DNA of 64,000 nucleotides, taken from the NCBI GenBank assembly GCA_946807835.1, contig OX327696.1, forward strand, positions 5,902,501 to 5,966,500, written 5' to 3'. Positions 22,479 through 35,900 of the stretch are shown in pieces (position 1 is the first letter of the stretch; each line of letters begins with the position of its first letter). The translations under genes were made by a program, and so were the position numbers. This DNA comes from Ailanthus altissimus. Lineage: Eukaryota > Streptophyta > Magnoliopsida > Sapindales > Simaroubaceae. Below the pieces are notes generated by a model that worked only from the letters and a program-made list of their open reading frames with translations, had not been told where the DNA came from and did no database searches.

Positions 22479-23690
22479 TCCCTATCTTTTCTTAAAAAAA
22501 ATAAAACATAAAACTCCCATTAGTCCTTACCGTTGGAATTATTCTATTAAATGCTTACTTTGTCTTTTGTTCTTATCTTTTTAACCTCAGCTAACTTGAT
22601 GTGATATATACAGTGTAATTTAATCTCCCTCCCTTTGAAATCAATTCAACTTCAAGAATTTCCCAATTGAATCTCAAGTTATAAGCCAACACTTTGTCAT
22701 CCTCTCTCTGCCTTTCTCTGTTGTGTTTTTAGTGGGAAAATAACTATTACCCCCTGTGATTTTAGTTAATACCCATTTATCCTCCTGCAGTTTTAAAAAT
22801 GATCAAAAACTTTTTACTATTAAACATATTCTGTTATATCTTAACAATTAATATAATTTTATAAATTTATCCTTAATAATATATAGTTTGACGATTATAT
22901 CCTTAAAAATTTGAGAATAAAATAAAATTTTGAACTTAAAAGAATTTGAACGTTTGACTTTTAGAATAATGGTAATAGAGCTTCACCACTTGGCTAAACT
23001 TATGAATAATAAAAGTTTTATGAAGATTAATATATATACCCTATATATAAATTAGATTCATTATAAATCATAAATTAAATAAATTTTTGGAACAAAAAAG
23101 CATAAATAATAATAAGTGTAAAATATTTTAAAAAACAATAAATTCATTTAAAGTGTGTATAACAAAAGACTTCAAAATTAAGTTTGAAAAACTTATTATA
23201 AAAATAAATTATGTTATAATTTTTCCAAATTGATCTAAAAATAAAACAATACTAAAATATAATACATACTAAAAATAAAGTTATTTTCAAGTTCACATGT
23301 GAAGTTTTAGTATTTAATATTAAATAATAAAATGAATTTTCGTTCAAGAATTCTGAATTTAAATTATAACTTATGAGAATTTCTCAAAAACAATTTAAAT
23401 TAATTTGTAAATAATAAATATTAAGAATCATATTCAACTCATCTAAAATTTATTTTCATCAATTTTTAAATTACAATACAATACTACAAATAATGATAAA
23501 TTCTTCTATGCTCTTAAAATAAGTTTTAATGATTACAATTGTTAATAAAAATTTAATGTTATATCACAAGTAAAAAAATGATAATTGATGACTAAATATG
23601 AAAAATATTTTTTTTTACTTTTGTTGGAAGAGTATTTTTTTAATTAATTTAATTATTAATACATTTTTATTTCTTTTCAATTAATTTAAG
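22479..23690 (+). repeat. 1.2-kb interspersed repeat, copy I (unoccupied)
   Basis: This sequence is homologous to 26137-26751 joined to 39888-40575. The match begins near ATCCCTATCTTT and ends near TTTCTTTTCAATTAA. At about 22993-23000 it reads through AAACTTATGAATAA without a break, exactly where copy II carries the CACTA transposon, so it is the empty-site reference. The family is not known. No coding frame is present. Confidence 0.85.
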
Positions 23691-24839
23691 AATAATGATG
23701 AACACTTGAAATTACACATTTAATAAGGGTTTTACATTATTGTTTTGTATTACTAGTGTCATTAATCTCCCTAATTTAAGCATGTTTACAATATTGTACC
23801 TAATTAACTTTTAACTATTTTGTGGTAAGTTTAGCAATATGGGCATAATGTTTTACCTAAAAATTCAATTAGAGTGAGTCTTGATCCTGTGAAGATCTGA
23901 TTCAATAGAATAAAATATTGTATCTCACAAGAAATTTAGAATTCGACTATTTAAATGGTAAAAATGACTTAAAACAGAACTGATTTGTAGTACCAGTTCA
24001 TTCCGAACAGTCATCAATATTTGGCCCACTATCGTAGTATGTATCTAATACATATACGACAATTCAATTTGGAAAGATAAGAGATTTATCTATAACTTTT
24101 ATGTTTTTAGTGAAAGCTAATTCGGACCACATCAATTCCAAATTAGACAATCAAATGGGTGCATTAATGATAATCAATACAAATTAGTTACTACCCTTCT
24201 TGACTTTTAGCATCCAAGTAGCTCCCTCTTCATTTGTCTTGATTTATCCATTTTTTTTTATAAATAAATGACTTGCTTATGCCCAAAACATGTAATTAGA
24301 GAGATAGATTTTAGTTCAAAATATTTATCTTTTGTATTATCTCTTTGTAGTATTATTTCTTTTATTTACTATTCTAAAGTCATGTTATCTCTTCTTTAAT
24401 CTCTTTTCTTTTTCTTTAATCTTATTATGACCAAGTAATTTTCTTTTAGTTAAGGTGAAATGGTGAAACTCTTGATAAGATAATAAGATATACTTAACTC
24501 TTATTCATGAATTAATGTTTTATTCTTAAGTCATGTAAATTTATATATAATATATTTATTTTGTTTGCAATATTAATACATTTTCTTGTAACGTGGTATA
24601 TCTTGATTTATTATAGAGAATTTTTATCGTTGGCACAATGAATTCTTGAAACCATTAAAAGACTTGACATAAATACCCTTTCTTGTAAAGTGAGAGTCGT
24701 GATTTATTATAGACAAATATAAAGTTGATATAATACTTGAATCCATTTACAAGATTTGATATTTAATAATTAAAAGAAGTACATACAAGTTATTAAATAA
24801 ATGTTAATGATTTTAATTATTATATCTTTCGATTGGAAC
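23691..24839. other. AT-rich sequence, possibly the 5' part of a Gypsy LTR
   Basis: No gene seen. Because the end of a Gypsy LTR lies at about 25068, some of this stretch may belong to that LTR, but its left end could not be found. Confidence 0.4.
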
Positions 24840-25093
24840 CTCTTTTGTGTGAGGATTCCAATTGAGTTATAAAAAGAGTTGAATATATTCTTATTTCATA
24901 TGCTGACAATGGATCTCTTTAACCTTAGCATTTATTTTAATTATTTATTTGCAAACGTCTTATAAATTTTAGTTTCACTTCTCTGTGGATTGACCTCGTT
25001 CTCACCAAATTAATTATTACTTTGACAATTCTGTACTTGAGAATAAACTCCTATATTCTGGACATGTCAAGTTTTTAGCACCTTTACTGTGGA
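24840..25093 (+). mobile_element. Gypsy LTR 3' end and degenerate primer binding site
   Basis: The stretch CTCTGTGGATTGACCTCG...CTCACC resembles the 3' part of LTRs of Tat/Athila-type Gypsy elements. The LTR probably ends at about 25065. At 25076-25093 comes TAGCACCTTTACTGTGGA, which fits the known primer binding site of such elements (TGGCGCCGTTGCCGGGGA) at 12 of 18 positions. Most differences are G to A or C to T. The call rests on remembered family features. Confidence 0.6.
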
Positions 25094-25422
25094 AGTGAAA
25101 TTAACTAATTTTTTTTTATTATTTTCATAGAAAGTTAAGCTTCTTAACTTGCTTTACTTTAATCATTCTTCATTTATTATTTTCATGGAAGGCTAAGCCA
25201 CTTACTCTTTGTTTACTAACTTTTATTATCCTTACCTAATATTGACTAATTTAACTTCTAACTATTTCTCTAACTTTTATTTTATTGTTGGCCTTACCTA
25301 TTTTATTTGCCTTTATTTAATATTTTATTTTTTCCTCTTATTTGTAATATTTGTTATAATCGTATTTTGTTTTATTTCTTTCTATAACTGGTTGGTTTCA
25401 AGATCTTAATTCTCATTGTTTA

Positions 25423-26010
25423 GTGGAAGATAATTTTAGAACTTCCTTTGATAATTTGTTGGATTCTCCTTCATCTTCTTACTCTTCACCAATTAACATC
25501 ATGGCTGATAATCAAATTGAGGGACTTATAGACCCAGGGGGCAATCAGTCCCAATATAATGACAATAACCGACCTAGGGCACTTAGAGACTACATGAACC
25601 GCACACGAATTGGTGCATCATCTTGCTTAGTTTTTTCTCCAGATTCAATACATTTTAATTTTAAGCCGGGTATTATCTAACTTTTACCTATTTTTCATAG
25701 CTTAGATGCAGAGAACTCTTACCTACATCTAACAGAATTTGAAGAAGAATGTAACACATATAATGACCTAAATTATAGCATGAACACCATTCGATTTAAG
25801 CTTTTTTCTTTTTCTTTTAAAAGATAAATCTAAAACGTAGCTACAAAACCTTAGACCGGGATCCATTTCTTCATGGGATGAGATGCAACAGCAATTTTTG
25901 AAAAACAAATTCCTCTCCATAAAACAAATTCTTTCAAAAGATAAATCACCACTTTTGCCCAAAAACTAGGAGAGACCCTTTACCAATATTGAAAAATGTA
26001 TAAAGAATTA
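25423..26010 (+). pseudogene. Gypsy gag fragment, decayed
   Basis: The open stretch up to 25680 (first ATG at 25501) contains NNRPRALRDYMNRTRIGASS and FNFKPGII, characteristic of the start of gag in Tat/Athila-like Gypsy elements. The frame continues after a TAA at 25678-25680 with FHSLDAENSYLHLTEFEEECN and SMNTIRFKLF, then more stops, and remains of FFMG*DATAIFEK and a last piece near 26000. It represents the N-terminal part of gag only; protease and pol are absent. It lies about 330 bp after the primer binding site, as expected for the leader of such an element. Confidence 0.8.
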
Positions 26011-26136
26011 CTTAATACCTATTGTTGTATGATTTCTAAGTTAAGCGCAAGTGCACACAATCAAAAATAAGTAATATATGATAAGTTAAGTATCGATCCC
26101 ATGAAGAATTGTTATTATTCTTAATCAATTACTAAA
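26011..26136 (+). mobile_element. Gypsy LTR-like start fragment
   Basis: GCGCAAGTGCACACAATC and AAGTATCGATCCCATGAAG are phrases typical of the 5' part of Tat-like Gypsy LTRs (a stretch around AAGTGCAC...ATCGTTCCCACGAG). It lies directly after the gag fragment, so the element either lost its interior or was joined to another LTR. Low certainty about the limits. Confidence 0.45.
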
Positions 26137-26751
26137 ATTGATCCCTATCTTTTTTTTTTTAAAATAAAACATAAAACTCCATTAGTCCTTACCGTTGGAA
26201 TTATTCTATTAAATGCTTACTTTGTCTTTTGTTCTTTTATCTTTTTAACCTCAGCTAACATGATGCGATATATACAATTGAATTTAATCTCCCTCCCTTT
26301 GAAATCAATTCAACTTCAAGAATTTTCCAATTGAATCTCAAGTTATAAGCCAACACTTTGTCATCCTCTCTCTCACTTCCTCTATTGTTTTTTTAGTGCC
26401 AAAATGACTAATACTCCCTTGTGGTTTCAGTTGATACTCAACTTACTCTCTGAAGTTTTAAAAATAACTAAAACGCCTTTATTATTAAGAATATTCTGTT
26501 ATCTCTTAACAGCCAACATGATTTTACTCTTAAAGATTTCTTATGGTTTTAACTGATACTCACTTACCCTCTGCAGCTTCAAAAATGACTAAAACCCATT
26601 TCTTTTAAGAATATTTCATTATCTTTTAACGGTTAACATGATTTTACCCTTGAAGATTTGAGAATAAAATTAAAAAAATTGAACTTAAGGACATTTGAAC
26701 CTTTGACCTTCAATATAATGATAATGAAGTTTCACCACTTAGCCAAACTTA
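26137..26751 (+). repeat. 1.2-kb interspersed repeat, copy II, left part
   Basis: Homologous to the left part of copy I (22479-22996). It differs by a tandem duplication with a 122-bp period (units beginning at 26418 and 26540) that copy I lacks. It ends in TTA (26749-26751), the left target duplication of the CACTA element. Confidence 0.85.
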
Positions 26752-26785
26752 CACTACAAGAATTTTGGCTTTTAGCCACGAAGTA
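26752..26785 (+). repeat. CACTA left terminal inverted repeat
   Basis: CACTACAAGAA followed by TTTTGGCTTTTAGCCACGAA. The reverse complement of the right end begins CACTACAAGAAATTAGAG and goes on into TTTTAACCACAA. Eleven bases are identical, then similarity continues with gaps. Confidence 0.9.
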
Positions 26786-27610
26786 AATTTGGTGGCTTAT
26801 AGTAATATTTAGTCACAAAAATTTATTTTCATGGTCAAATAACATAAGATATTAAACAATTATTATTAGAACTATTTTTGCACGAATATTTTGCAACTAA
26901 AAGATACTTTTAACCACAAAATTTTCATTCATGGCTAATTATTTACCCACCAAAAAATTTGGATTGATGCTCGAATATTGGCTACGAGTTTAGCCACAAA
27001 TATTCCGTGGCTAAAGGAAGTCACCAATAGCTACAATCTTTTTGTGTCTAGACTAATACTATTTCACCACAATGCTTCAGGTTGTGGCTAAATGTTACAA
27101 TTTTAGCCACGAAGCTTTAATTTATGACTTAAGGTAATGACAATCAACCGCAAAGCTTTCAGTTCGTGGTTAAAGGTAGTGACATTCAACCATGAAGATT
27201 TAGTTCGTAACTAAAGATAGTAACATTCAACCACAAAATTGTAGTTCGTGGTTAAACGTTGTGATATTAGCCATGCAACTTTATTTAGTGGCTAAACATA
27301 GTACCTTTTGGCTACAAAATCTTAATTTGTGGCCAAAGGTAGAGATATTTAACTACAAATCTTTATTTTGTAGTTAAAACTATTGTGTTTAACCGCGAAA
27401 GCATAATTTGTAGCTAAATATGGTAACATTTAACTACAAATTCTTAATTCATGACTAAACGTAGCAAAATTTAGCCACAAAATCTTGATTCATGGCCAAA
27501 AGTGGCAACATTTAGCCACAAAATCTTAATTCATTGCAAAAACTATTAGCCATAAAATATTAATGGTTAAAAAAGACATTTAGTCATGAACATGTCATAG
27601 ATAATACTTT
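26786..27610 (+). repeat. CACTA left subterminal repeat array
   Basis: Dozens of variants of TTTAGCCACGAA and its reverse complement TTCGTGGCTAAA follow one another in both directions. In En/Spm such subterminal repeats bind the second gene product (TNPA), so these are probably transposase-binding sites. The matching array is at 38970-39860. Confidence 0.85.
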
Positions 27611-28480
27611 TACAGCAAAAAAATTTTAAATTAAAAATTTAATAATCATTAATATAATTATAATTATAATTGTAATTTGATTGCATGGAATTTTAATTAT
27701 AATTATAACATTATGTAATAATTATAAATTGAAAATTTGAATTGAAATTGTAATTCTAATTATATGCCATTGCATGTATAGTTGAAATTTATATTGGAAT
27801 TAAAATAGTAGTTATAATTGAAAATATAATGATTATAAATAAAAATATAATTATAATTATAATTATATGTAATTGCCTATAATACGTTGGTATTAGAGTT
27901 GAAGTCATAATTATAATTTAAATGTAACAATTAGAATTCAATTTTGAATTGGAAATGTAATAATTAGGATTAAAATTGAATTGGAAATGTAAAAATTATA
28001 AATATAATTGAAATTAAAATTGTATTTGTTATTGTAATTGTATTTAATTGTAATTAGAATTGAAATCGTAATTGTATTTAATTGCAATTAGAATTGAAAT
28101 CATAATTGTAATTGCAATTGGAAGTATATTAAATAAAATTACAATTTGAATAGAAAATATAATAATTATAAATATAATTAAAATTAAAATTGTAATTGTA
28201 GTTGCAATTAAAAATATAATAATTATAATTACAATTTGAATGAAAAAAAATATAAATATCAGCCTAACTAGAATGAAAATTGTAATTATACGCAATTATA
28301 ATTAAAATTAAAATTAAAATTACAATTATAATAATTAAAATTAAATTCAAATTAAAAATATAATAATTACCAATGTAATTAAAATTAAATTATAATTATA
28401 ATTGTACGTTATTGCAGGTAATTAGAATTATAATTAAAGCTATAACTTTAATTGTAATTGGGAATGGACACGATTCAATA
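27611..28480. repeat. AT-rich low-complexity tract in the CACTA element
   Basis: About 870 bases made almost only of shuffled AATTATAATTG and AATTGAAATTGTAATT-like words. There is no coding capacity; the minus-strand frame at 28044-28295 is Ile/Phe low complexity. It probably grew by slippage. Confidence 0.75.
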
Positions 28481-31400
28481 TACATTTAGTTAATTAATTC
28501 GATTCAGTTTAATTTTTTATGGTTTTTAATTTTTTGCATCCATCCCTAATTGCAAGTAGAAAACTAATTTTAGGTCAATTTCTTAAGGTAAAATTATCCT
28601 TAACCCTTAATTAAATTATAATTAGAAATCGAATGAGCACAATTTGGTGTAAATTTCAATTAAACATGTAGTTAAACTTAAATAAAAGTAATGTTGAAAT
28701 TTATTTATTATTTTTGTTAATTAGTATAATTTATAATTAGTATAATGATACTTACGCCTACATACAATAGCGTGTTACAACAATGGGTTGTGTCTTGCTT
28801 AATGCTAATATAGTCATAGACAATCATCAATAGAACTTAATTTTATTTGTCATAACTATGTAGGTGATGTCCTCTTTTCTTGAGATTCTAATTAATGGCC
28901 ACCCATGCTTTCAGTGTCAATTGTTGGAGCCTGGATAATCTAAAAAGGCTTATCACAAGCTAAAATGTTAGGCTATACTAAGCTTTATATTAAAATAAAC
29001 ACAACTACTATAGTAATGATATTATTTCAAAGACAAGCTCATATTTAGAATTGAAACTTATAATCAAAGACATTTTAGATTGTTCAAGTTCCTCTCAATC
29101 TTTCTAAATTCTTTTCACACTTAATGCCAATTGGATAGCTCAAGTTCTAACGCTACTTTAGTATCTTCATTTGATGTTACTTGAATTATAATATTTTTTA
29201 AATTCCATAGAACAATTTATTATAGAGATTATAACCTTTTTCAAATTCCATAGATTGTAGAGAATTTGAATCCTCTAAGTTTTAACTAAATAAAGTTATA
29301 TCATTTATTTAAAATAATAATAACAATAAAAATATTAATGAGTGAGTAAATTTAATATTGTAATTAGAAGTAGAATTAAAATTAAATGATAGTTAGAATT
29401 GAAATTATAATTATAATCATTATTGATGAAATTGTAATTACAATTTTATTTTTAAATAAAATTGATATTAGATTTATATACAATTATAATAAGAATTCGA
29501 AGTGAGAACATATATATATATATATATAACTTTAATGAGATTGTAATTGAAATTGCAATTAAATATTTAAAATTAAAATTGTAATGTAATTAAAGCTATA
29601 AGTACAATTATAATTACAATTTAAAATCAACCTATTAATTAAAAGATTATTATTATATAATAAATGCTAAAATTTTAGTACCTTAAATGACATCTGACTC
29701 TAACCTTTTTCTTTATCATATCAAAATTGTGATTAAGAACTCTTTTTAATTAAAAATACAACTACTATTTTTCAATTGAAAATACAACTGCTATTTTAAT
29801 TGGGAGTGCTACTACTCATTACTCTTTTTAATTGCGCGAAACTCTTTTTTCAATTTAGGATACTTCTGTTCGTTTTTCAATTAGGTGGAACTCTTTTTTA
29901 ATCAAGAGTGCTACTGCTCTTATAGGATTGATTTTTCAATGGGTAGATTTCTTTTTCAACTAGGAGTGTTCCTATTTTTTTCAATTAGGCGGGTGCAAGG
30001 AGCACCTTACCCGCCAAAATAGTTTTAAAAAAAAAACCTTTTTAATGTTTACAAAATAAAACCCTTACTTGCATAGGTTTCAGTTCCCTTACTTGAATTG
30101 GTTTCAATTCTATAAAAGGATAATTTATAACCCCTTTAAAAGCCCTTTCTTTATCTCTTTTATTTCTTGCAAAGATTCAGTCGCTTTTTCTCCTCTTCAA
30201 CATAAAATCCCCTTTCTTCAATTCTCGAAATTCTTTTTGATAAGCATTCCTCTTTAAAACTTTTAAATTATTCTTTTACATAATCAATAAAAAATTTACC
30301 CTCTTATATAATTGCCATATTATGTATCAATTTATTTTACAATGTCAATTAACTTCAAATCAGAGAATTAAACTCAGAATCAAAGTTGTTTGTTCTACAA
30401 TTAAGGTTAGAATTTATATTCTATTCTTATTTTTTAAGTTTGCAATTAATTATTTTATTATTTTATATCATGCATCTCACTTTTCATTTTTTTTTTATTA
30501 TTTGAGTGTTGTTCATTAGTGTAATTCGAGTTTCACATTAATCCTTCAAAATTGAATGAAGAGTATTGAATATCCATATTTGTACCTAAAAATTAAGAAT
30601 TAGTTAGTGTTTATGTTGTCTTAGGTGATAATTTAGAAATAGGCCTTTCAAATTTAAAAAAAAATATAAATCTTAAAAAAAAATACTAAATTAAAATACA
30701 CTCTTATCAATAATACATATGAAAAAGTCACTTAGCTGAAACCCCATATTATATGCAGTTGACAATAATCACCACGCCAATTAAGCTTCAATTTTAGAAA
30801 ATTAATTAAATAATAAGCACAACGTTCAACTTTGCTGCCTTCGCATAGTATAAATTAATACTAAATCCAAGATTATATGTGCAAACTTATTAAGCACCAA
30901 GCCAATTTGATTTTTTTGTCTACATATAATATAAATTAACAGTAAATCATAGATTAGAGATGCAATAATAATAATAATAATAAGCACAAAGCTATTTGAT
31001 TTCTCCATTTGTACATAGTAAAAATTATAGTAAATTAAAGATTACATGTAAAAATAAATAAATAAGCACCACTTCCAATTTAACTTTTCTGCCTAAAATA
31101 TAATTTAAAAAGTAGAATATTCAATTTTGATTTTTTAAAAATACACATCAAAAAGCCAAAATTTCATAAAAATACACAATTAAAATAATCATTAGATTTG
31201 AGAATTGAAACTCATTCCAAGCATATATTTTACCAATCAATTATAGTGGTGGCCTAGGCTATCTTCTGAGAATTGCTATTGGTTAATATACTGCCATCTT
31301 TGAAATCAATAGAAAAACAATTCGCAAGTAGTAAGCCCTGAGTTCAATATGAAGAGTATATAAATTGAAATATAATCACCTTGAACTGTGACCTAGGCTA

Positions 31401-32939
31401 TCTTCTCAAGATGACGGAGCCAATAGTTTATGTCTTCAAGTATTTGATTAACAAAAAACTTGGAATATGATAAACTAGATTCTTTTAGAAAAAAATTTAT
31501 TAATAATATAAAATTTGAATAATAAACAAAGTTTTTAACTTTTTTATATTCAAAATCAAATCGCCAAAATTTAATGAAACACCCAAGCTATTTAATCATT
31601 CAAATTTTATAATTAAAACCCATTTCAAACATACACATTAAATAGACAAAATCTCAAGAAACAACTAAGCAAATCAATCATTCCATGTCAAAAGATAAAA
31701 GGTTAGTCATCAAAGCAAATTAAAAATTTGATTGCTAAGCTAGTGAAATGATTTAATCAAGAGCTTTTTGGTGGCTGCAGTTGAACAAAGTAAGAATATG
31801 TACAAAAAAATAGAAAGAAGAAGATCGTGTAGATAAAAGAGAAGAATACCCAAGACATAACAAAAGTTGCCTTTTGTGTTCAACCTAACCATAGTTTAAC
31901 TAACTAAAGCTAACAACAACTAATATTGGTTAAATCTCATCTATACATGCAACGTGTCGTATCCTTATACAATGGAAATCCTATCTACAACATATGTCCA
32001 AAAACGATATGGCCTATCCTTATGCAATGTGTACCCACTTTATTACTTTTAATGTCTAATCAATCTTTAATTATTATTCTTTGCTAAAATAAATTGACTC
32101 GTTATTAAGATTCCAAGTGCACTATTTTCTCTCTTTCTTTATGTTTCTACTTTCCATTCTTATTTTCTTATGAAATGGAAAATTTGAATATTATAAGATT
32201 GTAGTGCTTATTTATTTTGTCTCTTGTGAAATCATCCTAAAATCATGCTGAATATTTGAAGATGAGCCAAAACAATTTCTAAACAAAGTGAGAAATAATT
32301 TTATTATTCGAACTTAAAATTTAAAAATATTAGATATGTTAGATAATATAAATATTAATGTTTTAATTTAATATTTTATTATAAAATAATGACAATGTAA
32401 TTTATTAGTAATTACTGGCATTTTAATGGACTATTTTATTAGTAATCACTAATATGTTAATGAACTATTTTATCTCTCATAATTATGGACGTGCATACTA
32501 TTTAATTTAAGGAATTTTTTATGTTTTCACTAATTAATTTTGAAATAGTATTCTTAAAGTTCTATTAGAATTTAAGATTTAGATATAGACTAAAATATAT
32601 AAGTAATATAATATTTATATAATTAAGATATAAACTTTGTATTCTAATTAATATCATATTTGATGTGTCAGTTATTGATTAGTATTATATAACTACTATA
32701 TAGTAACAAATAAAAAATAAATAACTATCTAATAAGCGATAGCCATCGATATGTTACAAACATTTTTAATATATTGGAATAGTCATGGAGCAAATAATCA
32801 ATAATGCAGAAACGTTCTACTCGAATTGGATAGGGTTTTACTATTTAGTGTTAAAAGACATAGATTTTATTATGCTTGTTATTGGCACATTAACATTTTA
32901 AAAAATAACATTCTATTGTTATGTCGCATGAGATAAAGA
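28481..32939. other. Non-coding interior of the CACTA element, with short repeat arrays
   Basis: No gene is seen. Noted repeats: a TA run at 29510-29528; a degenerate array around ACTCTTTTTTAATTAGGAG at about 29745-29985 ending in a hairpin (GGCGGGT/ACCCGCC, 29988-30015); an approximately 83-bp unit in four degenerate copies starting at 30811, 30889, 30978 and 31061, each opening with TAAGCAC; and an ATA run at 30964-30982. The stretch upstream of 32940 would hold the transposase promoter, but I could not place it. Confidence 0.55.
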
Positions 32940-35900
32940 ATGGATAGAATTTGGATGCAACTTCTAAATAGGCTTTCTAAAGAGTATATTGATGGTGTTA
33001 AGTCATTTATGGATGTTGCAAAAAATTATTTAGATAAAAATGATAAGGTTCGATGTCCCTCTATAAAGTGCCATAATGTTTTTTCTCATCCTTTAGATGT
33101 AGTTGAAGCTCATTTGTATAGGTGGCTATATCGTCTAGCTATAAAAAATGGGTTTTTTATGAGGAAGAATATAAGGTTACTTCTAGTAATAGAACAAATG
33201 TATCAATGGAAACAAAAATTACTAATGATGAAAATATTGAGGAGGTAGAACAAGATGTCAAGATGTATACTATGCTACATGACATATATGGTCCACAAAT
33301 ATTTACCTCAGAACAAGCCAATGAAGGAAATTTCACATCTTCTCATAACATGGAAGAAGGAGAAATAAAAATTTTAGTTGGTTTGTTAAACGAAGCACAA
33401 AAAATGTTATTTCCTAGAGCTAGGTTATCAACATTAATTTTTATTATCAAGTTGATGCTTTTAAAAGTCTTTAATAAGTGGAGCAACAAGTCAGTGGATT
33501 TAATTCTTGATTTATTGAAAATAACCTTTCCTGAAGGGTCACATTTGCCTAGTTCAACTTATGAGTCTAAAAAGATGTTGAAGGATTTAGGATTAAGCTA
33601 TGAAGTTATCCATGTGTGTAAATATGATTGTGCTTTGTTCTGGAAAGCGTATGAGTCATGTGATAAATGTCCTCTGTGTGGTGAACTACGACATAAACCA
33701 TATATCGGTAAAGGAAAAAAGGTCCCTCGAAATTTATTACTCTATTGTCCTTTAAAACCTTGTTTACAATAGCTGTTTATGAAGCGGTATACTGCAAAAG
33801 ACATGAGATGGCATCAAGAAAAGCGTGTTGCTATAGAAGGTGTTTTAAGACATCCTATTGATGGTGAAGCTTGGAAGGTAATTGCTATATCACATTCTTG
33901 GTTTATACAAGATCCACATAATGTTAGATTAGGACTAGCAAGTGATGGATTTAATCCATTTGCTAACATGTACAATCCATACAGTTTGTGGCCTAAATTG
34001 TTTAAGCCTTATAATCTACCACCATGGAAGTGTATGAAGGAGCCATATTTATTCATATCCTTACTTATCCTTGGCCCAAAAGCACTGAGGAGAGACTTCA
34101 ATGTGTATCTGAGACCTTTGATAAATGAATTAAAGGAATTTTAGAACATTGGTATTGAGACATACGATGCTTCAACAAAATGTAGTTTCAGATTACATGC
34201 AGCAGTGTTATGAACTATTAATGATTTTCCTGCTTACGGTAATTTATCTAGATAGAGTACTAAAAGTTATATGGCTTGTCGTGTTTGTAATAAAAATACT
34301 TCCTCAAAGATGTTGCATGGTAAGATATGTTATATGGGACATAATCGATTCTTGCCAAATAATCATCCATGGCAAAAGGGTAGACTGCATAATGGTAAAT
34401 GGGAAATACAAACTACTTTAAAAGAGTATTTTGGGTATGATATTTTAAAGTAGCATGATGTGCTTCCAAAACTTTTACCTAGGAAGAATCCTAATAATAA
34501 AGATGTGAAGAGGAAACGAAAACCAGATGAATTAAACTTGACTAAAAAATGTATCTTTTTTGAATTAGAGTATTGGCTAACCTTGAAACTTTATCATAAT
34601 CTTGATGTGATGCACATTGAGAAAAATATAAGTGAAAGTCTTATTGGAACATTATTGAATATTGATGGGAAGAAAAAAGATACTGTTAAGGTAAGATTAG
34701 ATCTTGAAATGATGAAAATTCAAAAAGATTTGCATTTGTAACATGATGGTGATAAGCCTTTTAAGCCTCATGCATGTTATAATTTACCTTCGTCTAGAAG
34801 GACAAAGTTTTTTTAATTCTTAAAGTCAGTTAAATTTTTAGATGGATATGCAGTAAATATTGCCAAGTGCGTAAACATCAAAGGTGGTAAATTGTTGGGT
34901 TTGAAGAGCCATAATTATCATGTATTGTTGGAGCGGCTACTCCCAATAGGAATACGTCCTTATCTAGTACGGAAGGATGTGTGCACAACAATTTTAGAGT
35001 TATGCAATTGTTTTTTTGGCAATTGTGTACAAAGATAACAACGACTACTAATTTAGATATTATTCAAAAGGGAATTGTCACAATATTATGCAAGCTTGAA
35101 CATATCTTTCCTCCTGAATTTTTTGATATAATAGTGCACTTGGCAATACATCTACCACATGAGGCAAAATATGTCGGCCATGTCTCACTTAGATGGACGT
35201 ATCCAATTGAAAGGTAATTTCATGCCTTAATATTTTTCTTAAATTAATTTTATTTAGAATATTAAATTGAATATCATAATTGCTATTTGATTATAATCAT
35301 CACTAATTGACAGGGCTTTAGGGAAACATAAGACATATGTAAAAAATAAAGCTTATTCTGAAGGGTTCATTGTAAAAGCATATATTGCCAATAAGTCATT
35401 GACTTTTTGTTCAATGTATCTTAGACAAATTGAAACAAAATTCACACAGTCTGAGCGAAATGATGATGGTGGGAATCGATTTGATGGAATATCAAAATTT
35501 TCTTATAATGCTCGATCGATTGGAGAAGTTGTATTAAAAGAATTTACTAGCCAAGAGATTGATAAAGCTCATTGGTATATATTAAATAATTGCGAAGCGG
35601 TGCAACCATATTTACAATAAGTAAATTATAAATTCTAAATATTTTTTTTATATTAAATACTACATTTTTAATTTTTAATTTTATAAATAGAAAGTATATA
35701 GCCTTTTTGCAAGCGAAAAGGATTGCAAATATAAGCGAAAGACAACAACAACACTTTCCAAAATGGTTTGCATCATATGTGAGTATATTTTGTATATATT
35801 ATCTAAACAATATGTTAAGTATATAAAATATTATCTTAATTAACATAATTTTATTCTCATTTAGATGAAGTGCTTGCATGATGAAGGTTGTGAGTTAGCA

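Noticed and set aside
25209..25409. Hydrophobic 66-residue frame
   Set aside because: Low-complexity translation of a T-rich leader between the Gypsy primer binding site and gag.
28044..28295. Minus-strand Ile-rich frame that looks like a membrane protein
   Set aside because: It lies in the AT-rich low-complexity tract of the CACTA element; the hydrophobicity is a result of base composition.
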